Below, piece after piece: positions 41,673 through 50,395 of a stretch of 64,000 nucleotides of DNA. The DNA lies in assembly GCF_003046315.1 (NCBI RefSeq), contig NZ_PZZP01000001.1, forward strand, positions 310,001-374,000. The letters are read 5' to 3'. The translations under genes were made by a program, and so were the position numbers. Below the pieces are notes generated by a model. That model did not search any database, was not told where the DNA came from, and was given only the letters and a program-made list of their open reading frames with translations. Numbering within the stretch: position 1 is the first letter of the stretch; each line of letters begins with the position of its first letter. Source of the DNA: Desmospora activa DSM 45169 (lineage in GTDB: Bacteria > Bacillota > Bacilli > Thermoactinomycetales > DSM-45169).

Positions 41673-42854
41673 TCATGACGAACTACCGCTAGCGGCCAAT
41701 ACCGCCGCGAGGCCTTCTTGTAGATCCTTGACGAAATACTCGGGAACCTCCAGCGACGGGAAATGTCCCCCGGTTTCAGGCGACCTCCACCGAACGATCT
41801 GTCGGTACCGCTCCTGTGCCCAGGGGCGCGGACACTTTTCAATGTCGCGGGGATACATAGTGATTGCTGACGGGACATCGACCCGAAGTTCGGGGTCGAG
41901 TGAGTTGTGGCTTTCGTAGTAAATGCGGGCAGACGACGCGCCGGTCCGCGTCAGCCAATACAGGGTGACGTTATCAAGAACGCGGTCTCTGGAAATCGTC
42001 TCGAACGGGCTGTCTTCGGTATCTGTCCACTCAGCGAACTTGTCAAGGATCCATGCGAGAAGCCCGACCGGTGAGTCGACGAGCGAGTAGCCAATGGTCT
42101 GCGGTCGGGTCGCCTGCTGCTTCGCGTACGCCGCGCGGTGGCTCCAGAAATCACGGGTTTCCTCGGCCCATCTGCGTTCGGTCGCCGTCAGCCCATCCGT
42201 TGTCAACCCGGGCGGGCCCTCTGCGAACGTTGTGTGGATGCCGAGAACGTGCTCCGGGAACCTGCCGCTGAGGACCGTGGTGATATTACCTCCCCAGTCG
42301 CCGCCGTGGGCTACAAACTTGCTGTAGCCGAGCCTCCCCATCAGTTCCACCCATGCGGCCGCGATCTTTTCGGTTCCCCACCCGGTGGTGGCCGGTTTGT
42401 CGCTGTAACCAAAACCTGGCAGCGACGGGACTACGACGTGGAACGCTGGTGCGTCTGCGTTTTTCGGATCTGCCAGTTCGTCTATTACATGGGTGAACTC
42501 AGCAATGCTGCCTGGCCAGCCGTGCGTCAAGATCAGAGGAGTGGCATCTGCGCGAGCGGATCGGCGGTGCAGGAAGTGGATTCCCAGATCATCAATGGTC
42601 GTGCGGAACTGGCCGATCTGGTTGAGGCGCGTTTCAAACGACCGCCAGTTGTATTCCGTGCGCCAGTAGTTCACGACGTCCACGAGGTCGGCAAGAGGAA
42701 CGCCCTGTTTCCATCGATGAGGGTCGGGCGCGGCGCGGTAAACTGTCTCAGCTTCCGGCAGCCGTGCTGCGGCCAGTCGCGCGCGCAGGTCGTCGAGGTC
42801 AGTGTCGGGTGCGTGGGCTTCGAATGCTTGCACGTCGCTGGTTAGACGGCTCAT
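41673..42854 (-). CDS. Epoxide hydrolase (alpha/beta fold, EHN domain), actinobacterial in character
   Basis: 393 residues. An N-terminal EHN domain (DTDLDDLRARLAAARLPEAE; NYWRTEYNWRSFETRLNQIG) precedes the hydrolase fold: oxyanion motif LILTHGWPGSIAEF, nucleophile Asp in VAHGGDWGGNIT, and catalytic His in SPETGGHFPSLEVPE. It opens epoxides to diols. Codons are strongly G/C-ending and the sequence resembles actinobacterial enzymes, unlike all neighbours except the adjacent relics. This is a good candidate for recent transfer. ATG 42854 follows GGGGGC. It is divergent from a truncated LysR gene. Confidence 0.9.
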   Translation of the reverse strand: MSRLTSDVQAFEAHAPDTDLDDLRARLAAARLPEAETVYRAAPDPHRWKQGVPLADLVDVVNYWRTEYNWRSFETRLNQIGQFRTTIDDLGIHFLHRRSARADATPLILTHGWPGSIAEFTHVIDELADPKNADAPAFHVVVPSLPGFGYSDKPATTGWGTEKIAAAWVELMGRLGYSKFVAHGGDWGGNITTVLSGRFPEHVLGIHTTFAEGPPGLTTDGLTATERRWAEETRDFWSHRAAYAKQQATRPQTIGYSLVDSPVGLLAWILDKFAEWTDTEDSPFETISRDRVLDNVTLYWLTRTGASSARIYYESHNSLDPELRVDVPSAITMYPRDIEKCPRPWAQERYRQIVRWRSPETGGHFPSLEVPEYFVKDLQEGLAAVLAASGSSS

Positions 42855-43080
42855 GAGATGCCCCCGCCGGAGTAAGCTGCCGTGGCAATGGGCTTGAGTA
42901 TTGTAAAGCACTGACGAACATTTTTCGCCCGCTCGTTCCGTCCCTGGTGGCGGATTCGGTGAACTGTCTCCTGATCAATGCCGGAAGCAGGAACCTGACG
43001 GGTGGAGACGTTTTCAGCATGATAATTAGAAAAAATGTATGCCATCTTGATTTTACCTCCGTTTATATAATTTAAGGTTT

Positions 43081-43285
43081 ATGATAAAGTGGAACGATAT
43101 CGCTTGGTTGCCGCTGAATTCCCTTCGTGCCTTCGCGGCGATCCATGAAACCGGCTCTGTCGGTGCTGCTGCGGATTCGCTCAAGGTGACGCATGTCGCA
43201 GTAAGTCAGCATCTACGAGGCTTGGAAGACCGCTTGCAGCGCAAATTGTTTACTCGTTCCGGCAATCGTCTGGTCATGTTGCCGG
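43081..43285 (+). pseudogene. N-terminal relic of a LysR regulator
   Basis: From ATG 43081 the frame gives WLPLNSLRAFAAIHETGSVG and the helix AAADSLKVTHVAVSQHLRGL, then NRLVMLPEA. This is a complete LysR winged helix (GcvA-like). After about 65 residues the similarity ends and the bases beyond encode an unrelated ATPase fragment on the other strand. It is divergent from the epoxide hydrolase gene and was probably its regulator. Confidence 0.72.
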
Positions 43286-43434
43286 AAGCCGCAGACTTGG
43301 CCGGGCGAAGCCGACACTTCACGATCGAACACGTCCCGGAGATATTCGAGGGCTGTCACCGAAATCCGCTCGGCCTCGTCAATAATGATCAGCTCGATAT
43401 GGCTGATGTGGGGCGACTTACTCGTATCTGTCAC
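43286..43434 (-). pseudogene. Relic of a transposition-type AAA ATPase (TniB/IstB-like)
   Basis: Minus strand: HIELIIIDEAERISVTALEY then LRDVFDRE. The hydrophobic-(D)DEAER Walker B and the following LE.LRD..DR helix are typical of AAA ATPases that assist transposases (TniB family). About 45 codons remain, with no Walker A. G/C-rich like the epoxide hydrolase, so it probably marks the mobile element that delivered this segment. Confidence 0.6.
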
Positions 43435-43829
43435 GGTATCAGTGTATTCCTCTTTTTTACTTTATATAAATTGGTGCGAAACTGCAAACTATACCTAGGG
43501 ATATGACTTGAGGCAATAAATCGAAACATGAAACAAAATATTTTTACTGTTGCATTAATTGTGCACTAATTGGGGTGACCACACCAAAAAAAGAATTTTG
43601 TACGCTAAGAAGTCATGACGAGATAAAAGCGGGAGTTACTGCACGTTAAGACTGACGCAAAAGATGACTTCCGTCCCATTTTATCAAAAAAACGTCCCAC
43701 CAAAGCCCAGCGTGGGCTAGGTGGAGCGTTCGAGTGTAAGTCTTTGATCTAACACATCTTCGTATATCCCGCTTCTAGGGCGTCTTTCTCCTCAGAGGAT
43801 ATACGGAGAATGGAAAGGGGTGTTTCAGG
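43435..43829. other. Intergenic region with one compound hairpin
   Basis: No gene seen. CCACC, AGCCCA and their complements TGGGCT, GGTGG form a two-part stem at 43697-43724 with a 3-base apical loop. AAAGGGG at about 43815 is the ribosome-binding site of the next gene. Confidence 0.45.
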
Positions 43830-44687
43830 GTGAAAGAGCGTGATGGAACTGTCCAAATGAATATCACTATTGACCTAGAGCCTTTGGCTGTTTTCAACTC
43901 CTTGGTTGTGGAGTTAAAAGCGGCACTGGATCAGAAAGGGATTCATTTAGAAGAGGGTACCGGTGGGGACTTAATGCAAAATAATATAGCAATCGGCCCG
44001 GAAGGATTGGGTGACTGGATTACTGACCGCAGGGCACGACGCCCCTCAGGTTCACAAGCCCGTGCCACTTATCGGGATCCTCTCTATCATTATCCCAACT
44101 TTCGAGTCATCTTGTCGGAACTTGCATTGACACCGACCGATTATTTGCTTGAAGTTGGCTGTGGCGGCGGTGCTCTGCTGAAAGAGGCACTACAGAGCGG
44201 ATGCCGAGCCGCTGCGGTCGACCACAGCCCGGATATGGTACAGGCGGCACGGGACGCAAACCACCATGCGGTGGCTACGGGCTGCCTGGAAGTTCTGGAG
44301 GCTGATGCCCATTGCTTACCTTTTTCCGATAATACGTTTACGTCGGCGGTAATGACCGGTGTATTGGGTTTTTTGTCCGATCCAGTTAAGATCCTGTCGG
44401 AAATTCGTCGAGTGTTGTGTGAAGGCGGTCGCCTCATTGTTTCGGGAAGCGATCCCGAGCTTCGGGGCACACCTGCTGCACCGGAGCCGATGGAATCGCG
44501 ACTTCGCTTCTATGAGGACAATGATCTGAGAAATCTGGCCAAAGAAGCCGGCTTTGAACAGTTTACGGTTCTTCAACGCAATCTGGAACGTTTCGCGCGG
44601 GAAACGGGAATACCGCAAGAACACCTCTCTCTCTTTAAAGGGCATGCTTCCCGTTTCCTGTATGCGAGTAAAGGCAGAGAGGGATAA
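43830..44687 (+). CDS. Class I SAM-dependent methyltransferase
   Basis: 285 residues. GTG 43830 follows AAAGGGG; ATG 43857 is an alternative. An N-terminal extension of about 85 residues precedes a Methyltransf_11 domain: motif I LLEVGCGGGALLKEAL, acidic motif AAAVDHSPDMV, motif II EADAHCLPFSDNTF, and GGRLIVSGSDPELRG. The extension (ITIDLEPLAVFNSLVVELKA) is unfamiliar and may bind the substrate. It is not in an evident operon, and its substrate is unknown. Confidence 0.85.
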   Translation: MKERDGTVQMNITIDLEPLAVFNSLVVELKAALDQKGIHLEEGTGGDLMQNNIAIGPEGLGDWITDRRARRPSGSQARATYRDPLYHYPNFRVILSELALTPTDYLLEVGCGGGALLKEALQSGCRAAAVDHSPDMVQAARDANHHAVATGCLEVLEADAHCLPFSDNTFTSAVMTGVLGFLSDPVKILSEIRRVLCEGGRLIVSGSDPELRGTPAAPEPMESRLRFYEDNDLRNLAKEAGFEQFTVLQRNLERFARETGIPQEHLSLFKGHASRFLYASKGREG

Positions 44688-44741
44688 CCATAAAAAAGTG
44701 ATCTTTATGAAGAGAAAAGCCCACGGAATGTCCTTATGATC

Positions 44742-45192
44742 CATGGCGGCGGCAACCTTTTTACATTTGGCCGTACCACGAACATTAAAAAGGGGCCGAC
44801 CGGATTGAGAAATCCTGGCTTTCGGAGATGAAGACTACACCTTCGGCGTGTTTCTGAAGGCAACCGATGAACTCATCGGTGAAGTTACTTTGATGGACAT
44901 ACGTCGAAAGAACCTGCAGAGTTGTTTTATTGGATATTTTCTGGATCGGCAGTACAACGGCAAAGGTTATATGACCGAAGCCGTCCGGCTGGCCATCGAT
45001 TTTGCATTCGGGGAGCTGGGACTTCACCGGATTGAAGCCGGTGTGATACCCCGGAATCCGGGTTCCATCCGCGTACTGGAAAAACTGGGGTTTGTAAAAG
45101 AGGGAGTTGCTCGCAAAAACGTAAAAATCAACGGAAGATGGGAGGATCATGTTGTACTGGCAATCATGGCAGAAGACAGGCCGGCCAATTGA
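44742..45192 (+). pseudogene. GNAT acetyltransferase (RimJ/YdaF-like), 5' part frameshifted
   Basis: The C-terminal 115 codons are clean: FLKATDELIGEVTLMDIRRK, then acetyl-CoA motif LDRQYNGKGYMTEAVRLAI, then RVLEKLGFVKEGVARKN. Upstream, a different frame reads RIEKSWLSEMK, which should join to DYTFGVFLKA but is off by one base near 44820-44835, and the first segment is badly degraded. No start with a ribosome-binding site exists for the C-terminal frame. I judge it a pseudogene, although a shortened product from GTG 44848 is conceivable. Confidence 0.65.
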
Positions 45193-45329
45193 GTTTCTAG
45201 AGTCACAAAGAGAATCTGCACCTTCCTTTAAGCGCGCCAAAAAATTTCATATTACTTCATTTTTCCAATGCAATGTATAATGCCACTAATTCATAATCGA
45301 ATATTTTCGCGTTCCCCGCTCTCAAAAAG

Positions 45330-45469
45330 GCTCCGCTACCTTGGAGTATGTGATGTTGATTGCGGCTGTGGCTTTGCTGGTTGGTATCATCCGAAACCGC
45401 AATCCGCCAAAATACATCTTTCCGTCATTTACACACAAACTTCTTGAGATTCATATGGAGGAAACATGA
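45330..45469 (+). pseudogene. C-terminal relic of a membrane protein
   Basis: The frame reads LEYVMLIAAVALLVGIIRNR then NPPKYIFPSFTHKLLEIHME and stops at 45467-45469. One hydrophobic helix plus a cytoplasmic tail remain; no start. GGAGG follows just before ATG 45475, which opens a 21-codon frame (MNGRYLTIEEGISLPDLSGY) ending at 45540, itself probably a truncated gene start. Neither is identifiable. Confidence 0.4.
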
Positions 45470-45585
45470 TAAAATGAATGGAAGATATTTAACCATTGAA
45501 GAAGGGATTTCTTTGCCCGACCTTTCAGGATATGGAAGTTAGTGAACCAAAAAACTGAACTTCGGGCCCTAAGGATGAAAAACAT

Positions 45586-46302
45586 ATGTCGCATAATTAC
45601 CTGGGAGATTCCAAGACCGCTGAGACGTTTGGAATGAAACTTCTGCTAACTTCCGGGGGCATCATTAACTCGACTATCCACAACGCGCTGGTTGACATGC
45701 TGGGCAAGCCGATCGCCGACTCTAACGCTCTGTGCATCCCTACCGCGATGTACGGACACCCTTGGGTCGGTCCCGGCGTCAAAGCCTGGCAGTTCATCAG
45801 CGGGAATTCTAAGAATCCCATGGTCGACCTGGGCTGGAAGTCTGTTGGCGTTCTAGAGCTCACAGCGCTGCCAAGCATTGACGAAGACCGTTGGTTGCCT
45901 CTTGTCCGGGAGACTGACGTCCTGCTAGTGGCGGGAGGCGACGCCCTCTACCTGTACCACTGGATGAGGCAATCTGGTCTGGCAGACCTCTTGCCATCAC
46001 TGGATGCAGTCTATGTGGGAATGAGCGCTGGGAGCATGGTGATGGCCCCTAATATCGGTGAAGAATTCGTAGGCTGGCGTCCGCCCACAGGGGGAGATAA
46101 AATACTGGACCTGGTGGATTTTGCGATGTTTCCTCACCTAGACCACGAGATGTTACCGGATAACACCTTGGCCAATGCAGAAAAGTGGGCCGCCGGCATC
46201 TCAGTGCCGGGGTACGCGATTGACGATCAGACGGCCATCAAAGTGACCGATGGGGCCGTTGAAGTTGTTTCCGAGGGTCAATGGAAGCTGTTCACCCCTT
46301 AA
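45586..46302 (+). CDS. Peptidase E-like protein (family S51, class I amidotransferase fold)
   Basis: 238 residues. ATG 45586 has AAGGATG upstream; ATG 45634 (MKLLLTSGGI) is the alternative suggested by the family. Features: VLLVAGGDALYLYHWM, then the nucleophile elbow YVGMSAGSMVMAPNIG with the catalytic Ser, and VDFAMFPHLDHE. Family members cleave Asp-X dipeptides or cyanophycin-derived peptides. It is flanked by decayed genes on both sides and may have arrived with them. Confidence 0.85.
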   Translation: MSHNYLGDSKTAETFGMKLLLTSGGIINSTIHNALVDMLGKPIADSNALCIPTAMYGHPWVGPGVKAWQFISGNSKNPMVDLGWKSVGVLELTALPSIDEDRWLPLVRETDVLLVAGGDALYLYHWMRQSGLADLLPSLDAVYVGMSAGSMVMAPNIGEEFVGWRPPTGGDKILDLVDFAMFPHLDHEMLPDNTLANAEKWAAGISVPGYAIDDQTAIKVTDGAVEVVSEGQWKLFTP

Positions 46303-46462
46303 CACCGAGATGGTCAGCCCATTAGCTCTTGATTTTTGGTTGCAATGAAAAAAGCCTGATTTATTCACTTAAAATTAAGAATTTAGGATCTAATATTGAA
46401 TTTTCCTTAACGATGAGCAACGGGGACATTTAGTGCCTGAGACAAGAGATATATAGTGTGCT

Positions 46463-46619
46463 TAGTTGGGCTTGGTTTGACCGTTCTCCAGCTTACTTAA
46501 AGCAGTAGGGCTGATTCCAATTCGGTTGGACAATTCTTGGATAAGCAATCCCTTTGCAAGCCGAGCTTCTTGGATGCGGGTAGCCGGTGAAACGGATTGA
46601 TTGTCTGTTTTACGCGGCT
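46463..46619 (-). pseudogene. Relic of an XRE-family HTH regulator
   Basis: Minus strand: ATRIQEARLAKGLLIQELSN then RIGISPTALSKLENGQTKP and a stop at 46463-46465. This is a complete Cro/CI-type HTH, but an in-frame stop lies just upstream with no start, and nothing follows. Truncated at both ends. Confidence 0.6.
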
Positions 46620-46750
46620 ATTTGGTACCAACTGAGTCAGTGTCCGGCGCTAACCACGTGGAAGCCCCCCGGACGGTTCATGGGATTAAGGTAGCAATTT
46701 CCCGAAATCCGTATCGGGTGATTTTAGATGTGGAACCGAATGAAAAATGA
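46620..46750 (+). pseudogene. Unidentified C-terminal gene fragment
   Basis: An open frame without a start reads VHGIKVAISRNPYRVILDVE and stops at about 46750. It abuts the XRE relic in opposite orientation. I do not recognise it. The terminator at 46838-46870 probably belonged to this gene. Confidence 0.3.
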
Positions 46751-46837
46751 GAAGAAGCGTGCGGAATAAAGATGGAAAAAAGCGGCGCGATGCCTCCTTT
46801 AAAATAGGAATAATAATAAGGAAAGGTTTTTAGGAAG

Positions 46838-46870
46838 AAGGCATTCGACTCATTTTGTCGGATGCCTTTT
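46838..46870 (+). terminator. Rho-independent terminator
   Basis: AAGGCATTCGAC pairs with GTCGGATGCCTT (one mismatch), then T6. Confidence 0.8.
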
Positions 46871-46942
46871 TTCGGTTAGTCCACCAATTGCGTTGAGCTT
46901 ATTTTTGTGAGGATGATCCACCAATCATGGGGGGGATGTTTG

Positions 46943-47131
46943 GTGATTTTTAAGCAAACAACGGAGCCTTTCAAGATCGAGAAGATCGAATGGGAAAGCG
47001 GAAAACGGTACATTTACGGTCAAGATTCCGGATTTAAGGTTGTTTCTGTTGCAAACAAACCGTCCCAGGAAGCGATCCGAAATGCATCTGACTTCTTGTA
47101 TGCAAAAGTAAGTGAATTAGTGGTGAGTTAA
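46943..47131 (+). CDS. Small conserved protein of unknown function (62 aa)
   Basis: GTG 46943 follows GGGGGG at about 7 bases. The sequence reads like a compact alpha/beta protein: KIEKIEWESGKRYIYGQDSG, then FKVVSVANKPSQEAIRNASD and a C-terminal helix. A relic of a second copy lies at 38895-38984, which shows it is a real protein family in this genome. It sits 64 bases upstream of the yyaL-like gene and may share its promoter. Confidence 0.6.
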   Translation: MIFKQTTEPFKIEKIEWESGKRYIYGQDSGFKVVSVANKPSQEAIRNASDFLYAKVSELVVS

Positions 47132-47195
47132 TCTGGTTTTTGGTTACACTGTATTATGTTAAGATATACCAACAACCTAAAAAGGGGGTGGTCCA

Positions 47196-49289
47196 ATGAA
47201 TGAGCCGAATCGACTGATCAAAGAAAAGTCGCCCTATCTGCTCCAACATGCCTATAATCCGGTGGATTGGCATCCATGGGGAGATGCGGCTTTTGAGAAA
47301 GCAAGAAAGGAAGAGAAGCCGGTCTTCCTGTCGATCGGCTATTCGTAGCCCCTTAGGGGCTGTGATTAACCATCGACTTGTCATTGGTGTCATGTGATGG
47401 AACGGGAATCTTTTGAGGATGATGAAGTGGCGGAGCTGCTCAACCGAGAATACATATCGATCAAGGTGGACCGGGAGGAACGGCCGGATGTGGACCATCT
47501 CTATATGGCGGTGTGTCAAGCGTTGACGGGGCATGGGGGCTGGCCCTTGACGGTGATCTTGACACCGGAGCAGAAGCCGTTTTTTGCTGGGACCTATTTT
47601 CCGAAAGTGAGTCGGTATGGGCAGAGCGGCTTGATGGATGTACTGGAACGGATTGCGCAAGCCTGGACAAGCGAACGGGAGAAAGTGGAGACTACCGGCG
47701 AGCAAATTGCCCGCGCCTTACAGACGCAGATAAAAGAAACGGAAGGCGGGGAACTGACGCCCGAGATCATTAAAGAGGGGTATCAGCAGTTTGTCTCTTC
47801 CTTCGATGATCAGTATGGTGGTTTTGGCTCTGCACCTAAGTTTCCCCGTCCTCATGATCTGTTATTTTTGTTGCGGTATTGGCGGGAACAAAAAGAGGAA
47901 AAAGCGCTACACATGGTGGAGAAGACCCTGGACTCCATGCGGCATGGGGGGATGTTTGACCATATCGGCTTTGGCTTTGCCCGTTATTCCGTTGATGAAA
48001 AGTGGTTGGTTCCCCATTTTGAAAAAATGCTGTACGACAATGCCTTATTGGCCCTAGCGTATTTAGAAGCGTTCCAGGCGACGCAAAAAGAGGAATACGC
48101 CCAGGTGGCGCGGGAGATTTTTAGCTATGTATTGCGAGATATGACATCGCCGGAGGGTGGATTTTATTCGGCGGAGGATGCGGACTCCGAAGGAGTGGAA
48201 GGGAAGTTTTATGTTTGGACTCCCACCGAAGTAAAAGAAGTCCTGGGCGAAGAAAAAGGGAAGCGCTTCTGCCAGTGTTTTGACATCACACCATCGGGCA
48301 ATTTTGAAGGGAATAGTATCCCCAACCAGATCGCGGTTTCGTTATCTGCTGTCGCTACCCGCTATGGCATGGTAGAAGAAGCATTGCGGGAGGAGCTGGA
48401 AGAATCGCGTAAGCGTTTGTTTGCCGCTCGCGAGAAACGGGTGCATCCTTATAAAGACGATAAAATTCTCACATCCTGGAACGGCCTGATGATCGCGGCA
48501 CTGGCTCGCGGGGCGCGGGTTTTGCAGGATGAGTCTTATCGGCAGGCAGCGGAAAAGGCAGTCCAGTTTATTTTGGCGTCATTGCGTCGAGAGGACGGGC
48601 GGCTGTTGGCCCGGTACCGGGATGGCGAAGCGGCGGTTTTAGCCTATGTGGATGATTATGCTAACTTCGTGTGGGGACTGCTGGAAATGTATGATGCTAC
48701 CTTTTCACCGTCCTATCTGGACCACGCCTTGACATTGTCACAAGCAATGTTAACGCTGTTTAGCGATGAGGAAGAAGGGGGACTCTTCTTTTACGGCAAC
48801 GATGCGGAACAGTTGCTGGCGCGGCATAAGGAAGCTTATGACGGAGCGATGCCTTCCGGCAACGCTGTCGCTGCTTACAATCTGATGCGAATTGCCCATA
48901 TCACCGGTTCACCGGAGTGGATGGAGCAGGCGGATCGACAGCTGAAATCCTTTGCTGGAACCATCCGCCGTGCACCACTAGCCTTCTCCTTTTTCCTGAT
49001 TGCGGTACAGATGGCGATGGGAACGACGCGGGAGATCGTTATCGCTGGTTCTGACGGGGATGAGAAGACGGAAGCGATGCTGCATGAGGTGCAAACCGCT
49101 TATCTTCCGGAAGCGGTCTTGATCTATCGATCGAAAGAAACGGCTGATGTGATCGCCCGTTTGGCTCCTTTTACGGTGGAGCAGACGGCGGTGAACGGCA
49201 AAGCGACCGCCTACATCTGCGAAAACTTTGCTTGTCGCCAACCGGTAACGTCGTTGGCAGAGTTGCAAGAGGTTATGAGTTTTGATTGA
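47196..49289 (+). CDS. yyaL: YyaL-like thioredoxin-domain protein (DUF255) with a 30-nt in-frame interruption
   Basis: ATG 47196 follows AAGGGGGTGG. Codons 1-50 are the family start ([25 protein letters not shown]). Then 30 bases (47346-47375) interrupt the frame with TAG and TAA codons. The same frame resumes at 47376 with [17 protein letters not shown], exactly what the family has after IGYS, and stays open to 49289. Without the insert the product is 687 residues: thioredoxin-like domain with CxxC (CHWC), then an alpha/alpha-barrel glycosidase-like domain ([46 protein letters not shown]). The long downstream part shows no other damage. It is either a very recent pseudogene or a gene decoded by translational bypassing. 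Confidence 0.85.
47346..47375 (+). other. 30-nt in-frame insert with UAG-hairpin, bounded by identical UCG codons
   Basis: The preceding codon is TCG (47343-47345); the insert starts TAG, forms a perfect hairpin AGCCCCT (47347-47353)/AGGGGCT (47355-47361), contains an in-frame TAA (47367-47369) and ends in TCG (47373-47375). Thus TCG bounds the gap as a 3-base direct repeat. The hairpin starts inside the stop codon. It fits either a bypassing element (take-off and landing codons both UCG) or a target-site duplication left by a small mobile element. Confidence 0.6.
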
Positions 49290-49308
49290 CACACGAGGAG
49301 TCTGTTTC

Positions 49309-49337
49309 AAGGCTGCTGATAAAGCTCAGCAGCCTTT
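49309..49337 (+). terminator. Terminator of the yyaL-like gene
   Basis: Eleven-base stem AAGGCTGCTGA and complement, 6-base loop, T5. Confidence 0.88.
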
Positions 49338-49449
49338 TTATATCGACTAAAGAATGAGAATATGTGGCCTAGCGATGGTTTGTCGGGCGGTCTTTGATGA
49401 AGGTTGTGTGAAGAGAGGGACCAACATTGCGTGGGAGAGTGCAAAAGAA

Positions 49450-49663
49450 CAGTTAAAGAAGAACCGTTAAAGTCAATAAGGGAAAAAGTTTTGTCGACGT
49501 GAAAGAACTTCTGGGCTTAGATAGGTATGACTGAGGGAACTTGGAAAAGTGGTGGTGTAAGGTCTCCTGACTGCGTGTGTCAAACATAAAGAAAAGGACT
49601 CTGCTTCCCACAAAGCAGTTCACCTCAAAACGGATCACGATCTTACGAAGTTGTAGTTGCAAC
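49450..49663 (+). pseudogene. Possible transposase relic
   Basis: A degraded frame on the plus strand contains VKELLGLDRYD, resembling the conserved (K)xLLGLDxYQ segment near the C-terminus of some DDE transposases, then an in-frame stop. Nothing else is assignable and no terminal repeats were found. Weak call. Confidence 0.25.
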
Positions 49664-49694
49664 AAAGCCCTGTCGCTTTTAGGCACAGGGCTTT
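49664..49694. terminator. Terminator of the AHSA1 gene
   Basis: AAAGCCCTGT/ACAGGGCTTT stem with an 11-base loop. Confidence 0.7.
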
Positions 49695-49740
49695 ATCATC
49701 AAACTCAAATCCGCCAACGTGTTTTTTTTCAGCAACTATC

Positions 49741-50271
49741 TCACTTGGCTTGAAGCTCTTCCAACAGGGCGGCTAGTTTGTCCCAAGTTTGGGTCACACC
49801 TTCAAGCATTCCCATATCCAGCACCGACTTCAACGCTTCGGTCGACGCGTATTGGGCACGGCTGATTAACGTTGTCTTCCCTTCTTGCTCGATGAATGTT
49901 AACGTGACTTGTGTCGTGGGGAAATCCTCCACAATATTGCCTTCCGCATCGGAGAACGAATCGATAAAGACGATCCGTTCCGGCTCCTCGATTTCCTGAT
50001 AGACGACTTTTCCCCAAGACTCTTGCCCATAATATTCCTGATTTTCATCCATACACTTCATGCAGAAATGCCACACGCCGCCCGGACGAAAGTCGATGTT
50101 GCACACCGGCATCGACCAGCCCATCGGTGACCACCAGCGCTTCAGGTGCTCTTCCTGAGAGAAGGTTTGAAATACAAGAGAGCGGGGAGCGTTAAAGATA
50201 CGCTCCAGAACGAGCGTTGTTCCTTCGTCTTCCATACGATGGTTTATTGGGGATGAAATGTGGTTTGTCAT
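49741..50271 (-). CDS. SRPBCC (AHSA1-like) protein
   Basis: 176 residues. ATG 50271 follows GGAGG at 7 bases. Typical START-like beginning LVLERIFNAPRSLVFQTFSQ, LKRWWSPMGW, DFRPGGVWHF and C-terminal GVTQTWDKLAALL. These proteins have a deep hydrophobic cavity; their function is generally unknown. ArsR plus AHSA1 in one operon is a very common pairing, and here the ArsR gene lies 124 bases upstream on the same strand. Confidence 0.88.
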   Translation of the reverse strand: MTNHISSPINHRMEDEGTTLVLERIFNAPRSLVFQTFSQEEHLKRWWSPMGWSMPVCNIDFRPGGVWHFCMKCMDENQEYYGQESWGKVVYQEIEEPERIVFIDSFSDAEGNIVEDFPTTQVTLTFIEQEGKTTLISRAQYASTEALKSVLDMGMLEGVTQTWDKLAALLEELQAK

Positions 50272-50395
50272 AGTTTTTCCTCCTATGCCATCTTGGCTTT
50301 AAATTGTGGTTTTACAAGAAACGTTTACAGCCGTTCTCTCCCATCGATTCAACTCAGTGAACACAGGCGATCCAGCGTCTGTTTTGGCAGGATTA

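Noticed and set aside
41496-41678. Short frame before the epoxide hydrolase gene
   Set aside because: Begins in a hairpin, no ribosome-binding site, ends at the hydrolase stop; likely chance.
42138-42845. Plus-strand frame over the epoxide hydrolase
   Set aside because: Caused by the high G+C of the region; the minus frame has all catalytic motifs.
43697-43724. Compound hairpin considered as a tRNA-like or T-box element
   Set aside because: No anticodon arm, no T-box sequence and no aminoacyl-synthetase or amino-acid gene follows; an ordinary hairpin.
47346-47375. Reading the yyaL interruption as an intein or group II intron
   Set aside because: Thirty bases are far too short for either, and it carries stop codons with no catalytic RNA motifs.
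49450-49663. Region considered as an insertion sequence
   Set aside because: Only a weak LLGLDRYD-like match; no terminal repeats, target duplication or frame; kept only as a low-confidence relic.
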